Shown: piece by piece, positions 1-5,677 of the stretch
Layout: every line of letters begins with the position of its first letter
How positions within the stretch are numbered: the stretch's first letter is position 1
NCBI GenBank assembly: GCA_003132825.1
Contig: PKYX01000345.1
Coordinates: forward strand, 1 to 5,677
Source: Acidobacteriaceae bacterium
GTDB taxonomy: Bacteria; Acidobacteriota; Terriglobia; Terriglobales; Acidobacteriaceae
Reading direction: 5' to 3'
DNA: 5,677 nt
Notes under the pieces: model-generated
Seen by the model: only the letters and a program-made list of their open reading frames with translations
Told to the model about the DNA's origin: nothing
Databases searched by the model: none
Made by a program: the position numbers and the translations under genes

Positions 1-719
1 GTGACCGGAACCTCGGCCGTCGGAATCAGCCAAAGATCCTTCTCGCCATGCGGCACCCGGAAAAGATCGGCGGCGAACTTAGGAAGCTGGCCGGTACCGT
101 ACATGGACTCCGAGTTCACCAGGTAGGGCGGCAAAACCTCGGTGTAGCCATGCTCCCGGGTATGCAGGTCGAGCATGAAGCTGGCGAGCGCCCGTTCCAG
201 GCGGGCGCCCATATCCCAGTAGACCGCAAAACGGGCCCCCGTGAGCTTCACGGCACGCTCGAGATCGAGAACGCCAAGTTGCTCCCCTAATTCCCAGTGC
301 GGCTTCGGAGCAAAGTCAAACTGCGGCGGATTTCCCCAGCGTCGGACTTCGACGTTGTCTTCGGCCGATTTCCCCACCGGCACGGTTTCGGCCGGGAGAT
401 TCGGGATGCCCGCCAGAATCTCCTGCATGTGCCCTTCTTGCTCCTTGGCGGCCTTTTCCAGTTCCTGGATTTTTTCCCGCCAAGCTTTGGTTTCTGCCAT
501 GAGCGCGCTAGCATCCTGTCCGCTCTTTTTCAGCTTGGCGATCTCCTCCGAACTGCGATTGCGGCGGGCTTTGGTCGTCTCCGCCTCGGTAATCGCCTGG
601 CGGCGTTGCGCATCGAGCCGGTGGAAGTCCTGTAGCACCGCGGAGGGATCCATTCCGCGCTGGCGCAGCTTTTCCTCGACCGCCGGCAGGTTGTCACGGA
701 CAAAACCCAGATCAAGCAT
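1..719 (-). CDS. serS: Seryl-tRNA synthetase, N-terminal part (cut by left edge)
   Basis: Cytoplasmic class II aminoacyl-tRNA synthetase that charges tRNA-Ser (and tRNA-Sec where present) with serine. The window holds 239 complete codons; the bacterial enzyme is usually about 420-430 aa, so the C-terminal part, with the rest of motif 2 and motif 3, lies beyond position 1. The protein begins [18 protein letters not shown], a typical SerRS N-terminus. Residues about 28-105 are charged and rich in Glu, Lys and Ala, as expected for the long antiparallel coiled-coil arm that grips the tRNA variable arm. The catalytic domain follows: motif 1 region around residues 173-202 (ending EVLPPYLVN), the conserved block GTGQLPKF at 208-215, and TAEVPVT at 234-240, the serine-binding TAE loop. 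The ATG at 719 is supported by AAGGA seven bases upstream. It lies 74 nt downstream of a same-strand CPBP protease gene and may be co-transcribed with it. Nothing in the visible part looks damaged. Confidence 0.97.
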   Translation of the reverse strand, partial: MLDLGFVRDNLPAVEEKLRQRGMDPSAVLQDFHRLDAQRRQAITEAETTKARRNRSSEEIAKLKKSGQDASALMAETKAWREKIQELEKAAKEQEGHMQEILAGIPNLPAETVPVGKSAEDNVEVRRWGNPPQFDFAPKPHWELGEQLGVLDLERAVKLTGARFAVYWDMGARLERALASFMLDLHTREHGYTEVLPPYLVNSESMYGTGQLPKFAADLFRVPHGEKDLWLIPTAEVPV

Positions 720-726
720 GAGGAGT

Positions 727-731
727 TCCTT
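727..731 (-). promoter_or_regulatory. Shine-Dalgarno site of serS
   Basis: On the minus strand AAGGA is followed by seven bases and then the ATG at 719. This is good spacing and fixes the serS start. The rest of the 74-nt gap up to the CPBP stop codon (720-793) shows no clear terminator, which fits read-through from the upstream gene into serS. Confidence 0.65.
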
Positions 732-793
732 ACTCTACCGAAAACCAGCAGAGAGTGCACGTTTCGAGGAGGCCCCCAGGCTGTCCCGCGGAC

Positions 794-1759
794 TCACCGG
801 AACCAGAGGGACCAAACCACATCGACCGCGGTGTGAGTCACGGCTGAGGCCAGCAACTGCCGTCGCGAGCGCCAGGCCCGGCCGTAGAAAAAGCCTGCCA
901 CCGCCGCCAACAGAACATACCGCCAATTGAAGGTCGCGCCCTTGTTGAAATGGGCCAGGCCAAACAGAACTGCGGTCCACAGCAGCGCCGGTCTGCGCCC
1001 CAAGCGGGTTTCGAGAAGATTTTGCAGAATCCCACGAAAGAATAGCTCCTCGGGAATGGCGACCAGCAAAAAGGTAACCAGCAGTTCGGCGCTCACCTGC
1101 GTCGCGGACGGCAGCCGGGAGTGGAAATGGATGAAACCGGTGCCCCACCCTAACCCGATCCCGAAAGGCAGAAAATAGATCCACTCTTTCAAACCGCGTG
1201 CGATTGCATCCCGACCTGGCAGCAAGCAATAGCCCACTCCAGCCAGCCTGCGCACCACAACGTAAAGGTAGAGTGCCAGGTCGACGATAAACAGCTTGGA
1301 AAGGGCGGCCAGGCCGGAGTAGGGCCAGGCCGTCCCCAGCAGCCCCAGCATGTAAATCAGAGCCAGAGCGGCCAGCACCACACCGTCTCGCCAAACCATC
1401 TTCGACGGTAAGGCGGGCAGTTCTAGAAATGCCGCCAGCGTCACTGGAAGCGCAAACATGGGCACGGCGATCACCCAGCGGACATCACGGGCAGGGATGG
1501 CCGACACCAAGTATGGAACTGCCAAAAGCGCCGGCAGGAAAATCCGCAGCCCGGAGGAACGAGCGGAATCCCGAAGCCATTCCCCGGCTCCAAAACCGAA
1601 AAACCAGAGCGGAGCGAGCAGCAGCGCAAAGCTCGCGAGTGCATAAGGCAGGTGGTTCGAGAGGCTGGCTGCGATTGCCGGGTGAAGGCGAACTTCGAGC
1701 CAAATCGCCAGCAGCAGGGCAGCGAAAGAAGCGAGCGCTGCATTCATCCGCAGACCCAT
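794..1759 (-). CDS. CPBP-family intramembrane metalloprotease (CAAX protease/Abi-like)
   Basis: Predicted polytopic inner-membrane protein of 321 aa related to type II CAAX prenyl endopeptidases (Rce1-like, Abi/CPBP family). All three family motifs are in the C-terminal half: EELFFR (E237, E238, R242) for motif 1, FGLAH (F266, H270) for motif 2, and HTAVD (H309, D313) for motif 3. The glutamates and histidines are those expected to place the catalytic water or metal inside the membrane, so the protein is probably active. About 200 residues of mostly hydrophobic N-terminal sequence precede motif 1, with likely membrane spans near 9-21, 38-56, 72-88, 95-112, 126-143 and 153-170; this is longer than minimal family members. 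The ATG at 1759 has GGAG nine bases upstream; an in-frame ATG at 1747 (Met5) is an alternative. It probably shares a divergent control region with the glycosyltransferase and may be transcribed into serS. In bacteria this family covers bacteriocin self-immunity, peptide maturation and many orphans; the substrate cannot be told from sequence. Confidence 0.93.
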   Translation of the reverse strand: MGLRMNAALASFAALLLAIWLEVRLHPAIAASLSNHLPYALASFALLLAPLWFFGFGAGEWLRDSARSSGLRIFLPALLAVPYLVSAIPARDVRWVIAVPMFALPVTLAAFLELPALPSKMVWRDGVVLAALALIYMLGLLGTAWPYSGLAALSKLFIVDLALYLYVVVRRLAGVGYCLLPGRDAIARGLKEWIYFLPFGIGLGWGTGFIHFHSRLPSATQVSAELLVTFLLVAIPEELFFRGILQNLLETRLGRRPALLWTAVLFGLAHFNKGATFNWRYVLLAAVAGFFYGRAWRSRRQLLASAVTHTAVDVVWSLWFR

Positions 1760-1792
1760 TACCGTGAACTCCGACCCGCGCGCTTGTCCTCC

Positions 1793-1799
1793 ATACTAT
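1793..1799. promoter_or_regulatory. Possible overlapping divergent -10 elements
   Basis: The short region between the two divergent starts (about 1760-1808) contains ATACTAT. Read on the plus strand it gives TACTAT (1794-1799), and on the minus strand TAGTAT (1798-1793); both fit the TAnnnT form of a -10 box, and it is the only AT-rich patch in a GC-rich spacer. On the plus strand the expected transcription start would fall about at the ATG at 1809, giving a leaderless or nearly leaderless mRNA. On the minus strand it would leave a leader of about 25-30 nt containing the GGAG of the CPBP gene. No good -35 box is seen on either side, so this is suggestive only. Confidence 0.25.
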
Positions 1800-1808
1800 C
1801 AGTGTGCT

Positions 1809-3845
1809 ATGGCTGGGAGCCCTATGCGTTCTCGAGCGGCAGATTCGCCATGGACCATCGGGTTCGGCAGATGGCTTGATTCTCATCCCCAGCGAATCGT
1901 GGGACTCGTGCTAGGGCTGGGATTTCTCCTGCGGCTCCGGGCTGCTTGGGGAACATTTCTCAACCCGGATGAGGCGTTGCATTTCTTGACGGGGAACGGC
2001 TCTTCCTGGCTGGCTGCCTACCAAGCCAGCCTCGATACCGCTCATCCTCCGCTGTTGTTCCTGGTATTGCATCTTTGGCGCCATCTGGGCACATCGGCGC
2101 TCGTCCTGCGCCTGCCGTCGGTGATTGCGGGGAGTGTGTTCTGCTGGGTGCTGTTCCATTGGCTGACCCGAATCCTCGGGCGTGCGCCGGCCTGGATCGG
2201 CTTGCTGCTCGCGACTTTCCTGCCGCCCATGATCGAGTTGTCGGCGGAGATACGGCAGTATGCGCTGCTGCTGTGCTTCTTGATGATGGCGGCGTACCTA
2301 TTCGAACGCGCACTTTCTGCCGATTCCGGCAGGCTTATGGTGCTCTCCTTCCTCTTCCTGTACCTTGCCCTGCTCAGCCACTTCTCCGGAATTTTATTCG
2401 CCGGCGCGCTCGGCGGCTATGGCCTGCTCCGCCTCGCCCGCCGCGGTTTTTCGGGGGGGGAGAGCGCTGCCTGGGTGGCTGGCCAAGCCGGCGCGCTCGG
2501 ACTGTTTATCTTTCTGTACCGGACCCACATCTCGCAGCTTCAGGGCAGCGGGTCCGAGCAAAGAGCCATCGACCAAGTATTCCCCAACTCCTATTTCCAC
2601 TGGGGACACAGCCATTTGCTGCTGTTCATTTTCGCCAGAACCTTCGGGGTCTGCCAGTTTGTCTTCGGCCAACTCGCCGTCGGCGATCTGGCCGGTCTCG
2701 CCTTTCTCGCCGGGGTTGCGATCCTGCTGCAGACAAAATCGTCGAAGGAACCGGACCGACCAACCTTGCGGCAACTCGGCATCTTCTTCCTGCTCCCCTT
2801 CGCCATCAATTGCGGTACGGCGATTGTGGACTTGTATCCGTACGGGGGGACGCGTCACTCGTCATTCCTCGCGCCTTTTGTCATCGCTGGCGTGAGCTTC
2901 ATGCTGGCCAGACTGACCGGCGGCGAAACCAGCCGAGGCGTTGCATCCGCCCTGGTGATCGTCGCAGCCTGCCAGCTGTTCGGCGTTCCCCATCGGCCGT
3001 ACATGCTGCGCAGCGATCAGAGCACGGCACATATGGCCGACGCGATCGCGACGATTGGCCGGGAGGTGTCACCCGCCGACCGGATCTTCGTCGATTTTCA
3101 AACTTACTTCTTGATCCGCAGTTATCTTTGTCCGGAAATCGCCACTTCGTTTGACGCTTCTGTTCCCGGCTTTCGGTCGTTTCCCTGCGGAAAATATGAG
3201 GTGATTTCGACTGAGCCCGACACCAACATTTTCGCAGCCGGCAGCTTTCTGCTGCGCTGGAACCAGATGGTGAGTGCGTATCACTTGCAGCCCGGACAAG
3301 CGGTGTGGGTGTTCGAAGCGGGCTGGGACATCCGATTGGATCGAGAACTCAGGCAGGGTTTCCCGGAGTTTCACCACCTCGAGGTGCAATCGTTTGGCCG
3401 TAACCTCGGCCTGTTTCGACTGACCGTGGGGCAGCCCCTGCCCGCCACCCTGCCGCCGAGCGGGCAGGCTCCACGGCTTGCGCCCTTAGTTGCCGGGGTG
3501 CAAACCGAGGGCGTGGACGGTAAGATCGTCCGGCACGGCGTGGCCATTGACTCGATTCACCACGCCGAAACTGCCGTTGTAATCCCACATCGCCCAGCCC
3601 ATGCCGTGCTTCTCGAGCGCGCTACGCACATCGCGGATCCACGCCGCACGATCCTGAGGATTCGAGAAAGCCCGGTACACGCCGAACTCATTGCAGACCA
3701 GCGGCACGTTGTGCTGCCGGGCCCACTCGGCGGCCTGGCTGATTTCAGCGTCGATACGGAGGGCATCCCAGTGATCGGCGCCGTAGCGGATCACGTAGAG
3801 GCGGTCCACGGCATCCGGCACGCCGGCGGCGGTCTGCGCGGCTGA
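1809..3845 (+). CDS. GT-C membrane glycosyltransferase (PMT_2/ArnT-like), with read-through tail
   Basis: Probable inner-membrane glycosyltransferase of the PMT_2 (GT39/GT83-like) group, which moves a sugar from a polyprenyl-phosphate donor to an acceptor on the periplasmic side. Donor and acceptor cannot be read from sequence. Numbered from the ATG at 1809: first membrane span about 29-46, then NPDEA with D54/E55 in the first periplasmic loop (the family's catalytic acidic position), AHPP at 78-81, RLPS at 101-104, AEIRQY at 146-151, LSHFSG at 189-194 and YPYGGTRHS at 343-351. There are roughly 11-12 spans to about residue 392, then a soluble C-terminal domain to about residue 538 (FRL). A length near 538 aa suits the family. 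The frame has no stop there: 140 further codons run to TGA at 3843-3845, and those from 3486 onward are antisense to the GH5 gene, so the tail is probably not a conserved domain. The frame is open from a GTG at 1764, but that lies four bases from the divergent start. ATG 1809 is preferred; ATG 1824, with GGGAG four bases upstream, is a close alternative. Confidence 0.85.
   Translation: MAGSPMRSRAADSPWTIGFGRWLDSHPQRIVGLVLGLGFLLRLRAAWGTFLNPDEALHFLTGNGSSWLAAYQASLDTAHPPLLFLVLHLWRHLGTSALVLRLPSVIAGSVFCWVLFHWLTRILGRAPAWIGLLLATFLPPMIELSAEIRQYALLLCFLMMAAYLFERALSADSGRLMVLSFLFLYLALLSHFSGILFAGALGGYGLLRLARRGFSGGESAAWVAGQAGALGLFIFLYRTHISQLQGSGSEQRAIDQVFPNSYFHWGHSHLLLFIFARTFGVCQFVFGQLAVGDLAGLAFLAGVAILLQTKSSKEPDRPTLRQLGIFFLLPFAINCGTAIVDLYPYGGTRHSSFLAPFVIAGVSFMLARLTGGETSRGVASALVIVAACQLFGVPHRPYMLRSDQSTAHMADAIATIGREVSPADRIFVDFQTYFLIRSYLCPEIATSFDASVPGFRSFPCGKYEVISTEPDTNIFAAGSFLLRWNQMVSAYHLQPGQAVWVFEAGWDIRLDRELRQGFPEFHHLEVQSFGRNLGLFRLTVGQPLPATLPPSGQAPRLAPLVAGVQTEGVDGKIVRHGVAIDSIHHAETAVVIPHRPAHAVLLERATHIADPRRTILRIRESPVHAELIADQRHVVLPGPLGGLADFSVDTEGIPVIGAVADHVEAVHGIRHAGGGLRG
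2453..2460 (+). repeat. Eight-G homopolymer tract inside the glycosyltransferase gene
   Basis: Eight consecutive G bases follow TTTTTC within the codons for Phe-Ser-Gly-Gly-Glu (residues about 214-218 from the ATG at 1809), in a polar loop between membrane spans. Gain or loss of one G would shift the frame before the second half of the membrane domain. In the assembled sequence the frame is intact through the tract. Poly-G tracts of this length are known slippage sites in surface-glycan genes of other bacteria; here the function is unproven. Confidence 0.5.
3426..3474. terminator. Imperfect hairpin at the convergent junction, possible terminator without T-tract
   Basis: A perfect 9-bp stem, CCTGCCCGC at 3437-3445 pairing with GCGGGCAGG at 3460-3468, encloses a 14-nt loop. 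It is extended by an outer six-pair stem, GTGGGG at 3426-3431 with CTCCAC at 3469-3474 (one G-U pair), after a five-base bulge at 3432-3436. It sits just after the apparent natural end of the glycosyltransferase (about 3422) and 12 nt beyond the GH5 stop codon on the other strand, where a bidirectional terminator would be expected. Neither strand has a following T-tract, so it is not a classical intrinsic terminator. It could be an atypical terminator or an mRNA 3'-end stabiliser. Confidence 0.4.
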
Positions 3846-4661
3846 CTCCGGAGTCGAAGGATAACCGAGCCCCTTCACCCACTGCCAGTAGTAGGACCCC
3901 CAGCTGGCGCCCTGGTGGGTAAAGATGTGCGGTTCGTAAAAATGGAAATTGTAGATGACATTTGAATCGCGCAAGGGTTCAAGAAACACCAGATCGTCGT
4001 CGTCAGACCAGCGCGCGCCCGCCGCGATGATGGTGTGGGCTGGGGCAGCCTCACGAATCGCAGTCACCAACTTCGACTCCACTCCATACCAGCGGTAGCG
4101 GTCCGGCATTTCCGGTTCATTGAGAATTTCGAAAAAGACGCGATCCGGGTCCGAGGACGAGTAGTGTGCAGCCAGGGCCCGCCAGAAATCGGCGAACTGC
4201 TGGACGGAGTCATCGTTTTTTGCCAGCTTCTCCTTAAAGTCGCTTTCCGGGTGGATGTCGATCACCACCGACAGCCCGCGGTCGAGGATCATCTTGACCG
4301 CGTTATCCAAGAGGGCAAGATACTCCGGACGAATTGCGGTAGGACGATTCATGGGAAACATGGGTTGCGGATTCACGCTTAGCCGCACGTGATCGAAACC
4401 CATGGACTTCATGAGAGCAATGTCCTCCGCGGTGATCGCCGCTTCGAAGTGCTCCTTGGTGTAACCCTTGGGATCATAGACCTGCGCAAACCATCCGCTG
4501 GCGTTGATGCCGTGCCGCAGACGGGCCGCGCGGCGCTCGGCAACACCCGGCGCCCCCGTCGAGGAGGTCTGCGCCGAAAGGAAAGTTGCCAGGGAAACCA
4601 CCGCCAAGGAAAGAACCAAATGGAAGCGGAGAAAGTAGCGGACTCGGTGTCTCCAGGGCAT
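3486..4661 (-). CDS. Secreted glycoside hydrolase family 5 (cellulase-like)
   Basis: Retaining beta-glycosidase of clan GH-A, 391 aa, a single (beta/alpha)8 domain with no carbohydrate-binding module. Residues 1-30 form a signal peptide: basic MPWRHRVRYFLR, a hydrophobic core, then LSA with likely cleavage before Gln31. Family landmarks appear in order: HGINASGWF at 50-58, HVRLSV at 91-96, VIDIHP at 133-138, EILNEPEM at 178-185 with acid/base E182 after N181, NFHFYEP at 238-244, VCNEFGVYR at 322-330 with nucleophile E325, and AMWDYNGSFG at 357-366, the aromatic patch near the -1 subsite. Length and residues fit an intact, active enzyme. Substrate (beta-glucan, mannan or other) and GH5 subfamily cannot be fixed from motifs. 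It lies 48 nt downstream of the peptidase-like gene on the same strand, a likely operon partner. No clear Shine-Dalgarno precedes the ATG at 4661, and no other in-frame start would keep the signal peptide. Its last 360 bases are overlapped antisense by the extended glycosyltransferase frame. Confidence 0.95.
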   Translation of the reverse strand: MPWRHRVRYFLRFHLVLSLAVVSLATFLSAQTSSTGAPGVAERRAARLRHGINASGWFAQVYDPKGYTKEHFEAAITAEDIALMKSMGFDHVRLSVNPQPMFPMNRPTAIRPEYLALLDNAVKMILDRGLSVVIDIHPESDFKEKLAKNDDSVQQFADFWRALAAHYSSSDPDRVFFEILNEPEMPDRYRWYGVESKLVTAIREAAPAHTIIAAGARWSDDDDLVFLEPLRDSNVIYNFHFYEPHIFTHQGASWGSYYWQWVKGLGYPSTPESAAQTAAGVPDAVDRLYVIRYGADHWDALRIDAEISQAAEWARQHNVPLVCNEFGVYRAFSNPQDRAAWIRDVRSALEKHGMGWAMWDYNGSFGVVNRVNGHAVPDDLTVHALGLHPGN

Positions 4662-4709
4662 GCACTACGTGTATCACAGGGGCAGGTTCGAGGCGGAAAC
4701 CATCTGCAC

Positions 4710-5677
4710 TCAACGCTGGTTGAGCTGTTTTTCGACTTCGTCCAGTATTCTCGTAGCGATGGCTTGCTGGAAGGCGGAGAACTCGGGTAGCGCACAGAGA
4801 CGCAAGCTTAGTTCCCCCGGTTGCAGGCTCTCCGCTTGCATCGCAGGTCCACCCTGCCGCACCGCGTTGCTCAATTTCGCGGCGGTGCTTGCGTCAAAGC
4901 TTTCCGCGACGAGCACCGTGTTGTCCGCCCACCGCTCGACGATGACCGGGCCTTCCTCGGTCAGCACCTGGACCGCGGACACCGGACACTCGGTTCCCGC
5001 ACAGGATTCCGGGGGTTGGGTGACTGCTTTCTGATAGCGCTGGCCGACCGCGGTCGCGTAGAGATGGGCAAAACGCTCTGCGGATTGGGCTGACTGCCAG
5101 CGTGAAACATACAACAGAGCCAGATCGGCAGTCGTCGGATCGTCCACGCGGGCGGCGCCCTGGGGGGTCCGCCGAAATGTCACGAAAGCCCCGCCCCGCC
5201 ACGCCGAGGCCAAATCATCGGCTACGATGCGGTCTCCATACTGCTTCAAGAGTCCGCGCACGTCGAGCTCGCCAACACTGCCGGAGTCGTACATCTCGTA
5301 AGCACCGCTGAGCAACGACCGCACGTCGGGAACGCGCACCGCCGGCAATTTTTCGCCGTCGATATAAGCCTTGGGCTGCAAAACTTCGTGCGTATTGCGG
5401 GGCGGACGCGCGAATGCGCCAGCAAAAGCCATCTGCTTGCCGCCTTTTTGCAACAACTCGCCCTCGAAGATCAACCCGGCGCGATAGGGGAATGTGCCTG
5501 CCTCGCGCAGAATCATGGGCGCGCCGTGCAGCAATTCGGAGTCGTAGGTGGCTTTGACGGCAGGATCTTCCATTTGATAGATCAGGCCCGGCGTATTCTG
5601 CACGCTGCGTCCAAGAGGAGCGAGAATATAGTCCACCATGACCACCACCGCCTGCCCTTCGACCACCGCGTGGCGGG
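4710..5677 (-). CDS. C-terminal part of a zinc-metallopeptidase-like protein (cut by right edge)
   Basis: The frame enters open from the right edge and ends at TGA 4712-4710, giving 321 residues of the C-terminal side; the real start is outside the window, so the GTG at 5666 is just an internal Val. The fragment opens with RHAVVEGQAVVVMVDYILAP. An (A/V)xEGxA segment in a helix is where many HExxH proteins of the HELTHALQDQ type carry their third zinc ligand, here Glu6. This is followed by GTFPYRAG (about 60-67) and ARPPRNTHEVLQP (about 89-101), resembling the FPY and PPxSTEQxLHPxxY blocks of such proteins. The rest is a mixed alpha/beta region with DDLASAWRGGAFVTF, a YVSRW...AERFAHLYA helix, a CAGTEC cysteine pair (about 225-230) suggesting an extracytoplasmic disulfide, and a charged C-terminal helix. 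The HExxH itself would be off-window, so activity is unproven; it may be an inactive relative. It precedes the GH5 gene by 48 nt on the same strand. Confidence 0.7.
   Translation of the reverse strand, partial: RHAVVEGQAVVVMVDYILAPLGRSVQNTPGLIYQMEDPAVKATYDSELLHGAPMILREAGTFPYRAGLIFEGELLQKGGKQMAFAGAFARPPRNTHEVLQPKAYIDGEKLPAVRVPDVRSLLSGAYEMYDSGSVGELDVRGLLKQYGDRIVADDLASAWRGGAFVTFRRTPQGAARVDDPTTADLALLYVSRWQSAQSAERFAHLYATAVGQRYQKAVTQPPESCAGTECPVSAVQVLTEEGPVIVERWADNTVLVAESFDASTAAKLSNAVRQGGPAMQAESLQPGELSLRLCALPEFSAFQQAIATRILDEVEKQLNQR

Noticed and set aside
241..930. A 229-codon plus-strand open frame across the serS/CPBP junction
   Set aside because: It is antisense to two well-recognised genes, is rich in Arg, Ser and Pro as typical for shadow frames in GC-rich DNA, and shows no domain.
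735..1394. A 219-codon minus-strand open frame overlapping the CPBP gene
   Set aside because: Shadow of the CPBP gene in another frame; the CPBP motifs EExxxR, FxxxH and HxxxD are all in the 794-1759 frame.
794..1759. Reading the long N-terminal membrane part of the CPBP protein as an exosortase-protease fusion
   Set aside because: The protein is too short for the known fusion, and I see no convincing Cys...Arg...His exosortase triad in the first 200 residues.
1764..1808. Extending the glycosyltransferase start to the GTG at 1764
   Set aside because: It would leave four bases between divergent starts and no room for a promoter, has no Shine-Dalgarno, and adds a stretch with no family character.
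2844..2849. G6 run in the PYGGT block of the glycosyltransferase as a second slippage site
   Set aside because: Six Gs are common by chance in GC-rich DNA, and the codons encode a conserved Gly-Gly, so protein constraint explains it.
2075..3154. A 359-codon open frame in another plus-strand frame inside the glycosyltransferase
   Set aside because: Low-complexity, Arg/Pro-rich shadow translation; the glycosyltransferase frame holds all conserved motifs in order through the same stretch. It does not represent a frameshifted part of the gene.
4409..4795. Minus-strand frames across the gap between the peptidase-like gene and GH5, possibly a small extra gene
   Set aside because: They overlap both real genes out of frame and have Ser/Pro/Arg-rich shadow composition. 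The true gap of 48 nt is too short for a gene.

Overview
The window is a GC-rich, gene-dense stretch of a bacterial chromosome with ordinary coding density. It holds five protein-coding genes, two of them cut by the window edges. No RNA gene, insertion sequence, CRISPR array or phage gene is visible. The gene styles (a GT-C glycosyltransferase with a PYGGTRHS block, a secreted GH5 glycosidase, a peptidase-like protein with a PPRNTHEVL block) look like a soil-type acidobacterium (Terriglobia/Koribacter-like). That is an inference from protein style only, with no marker comparison behind it.

Layout from left to right. Positions 1-719 (minus strand) hold the N-terminal 56% or so of seryl-tRNA synthetase, running off the left edge. 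Positions 794-1759 (minus) hold a CPBP-type (CAAX protease/bacteriocin-processing) intramembrane protease, 74 nt upstream of serS on the same strand and plausibly co-transcribed with it. A short divergent control region (about 1760-1808) separates it from a plus-strand polytopic GT-C glycosyltransferase (PMT_2/ArnT-like) starting near 1809. That reading frame does not stop where the protein appears to end (about 3422). It stays open to 3845 and runs antisense into the 3' end of the next gene. Positions 3486-4661 (minus) hold a secreted glycoside hydrolase family 5 enzyme with both catalytic glutamates. Positions 4710-5677 (minus) hold the C-terminal part of a protein resembling zinc metallopeptidases of the HExxH...EG type, entering from the right edge and lying 48 nt upstream of the GH5 gene on the same strand.

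The glycosyltransferase, GH5 enzyme and peptidase-like protein would all act at or outside the inner membrane, which fits a cell-envelope or extracellular-carbohydrate theme, but nothing here ties them into one pathway. The serS/CPBP pair is transcribed away from them. The points most worth a second look are the missing stop of the glycosyltransferase and its convergent antisense overlap with the GH5 gene, an 8-G tract inside the glycosyltransferase (possible slippage site), a long imperfect hairpin at the convergent junction, and a near-symmetric -10-like element in the divergent region. I see no convincing evidence of a wholly new multi-gene system.
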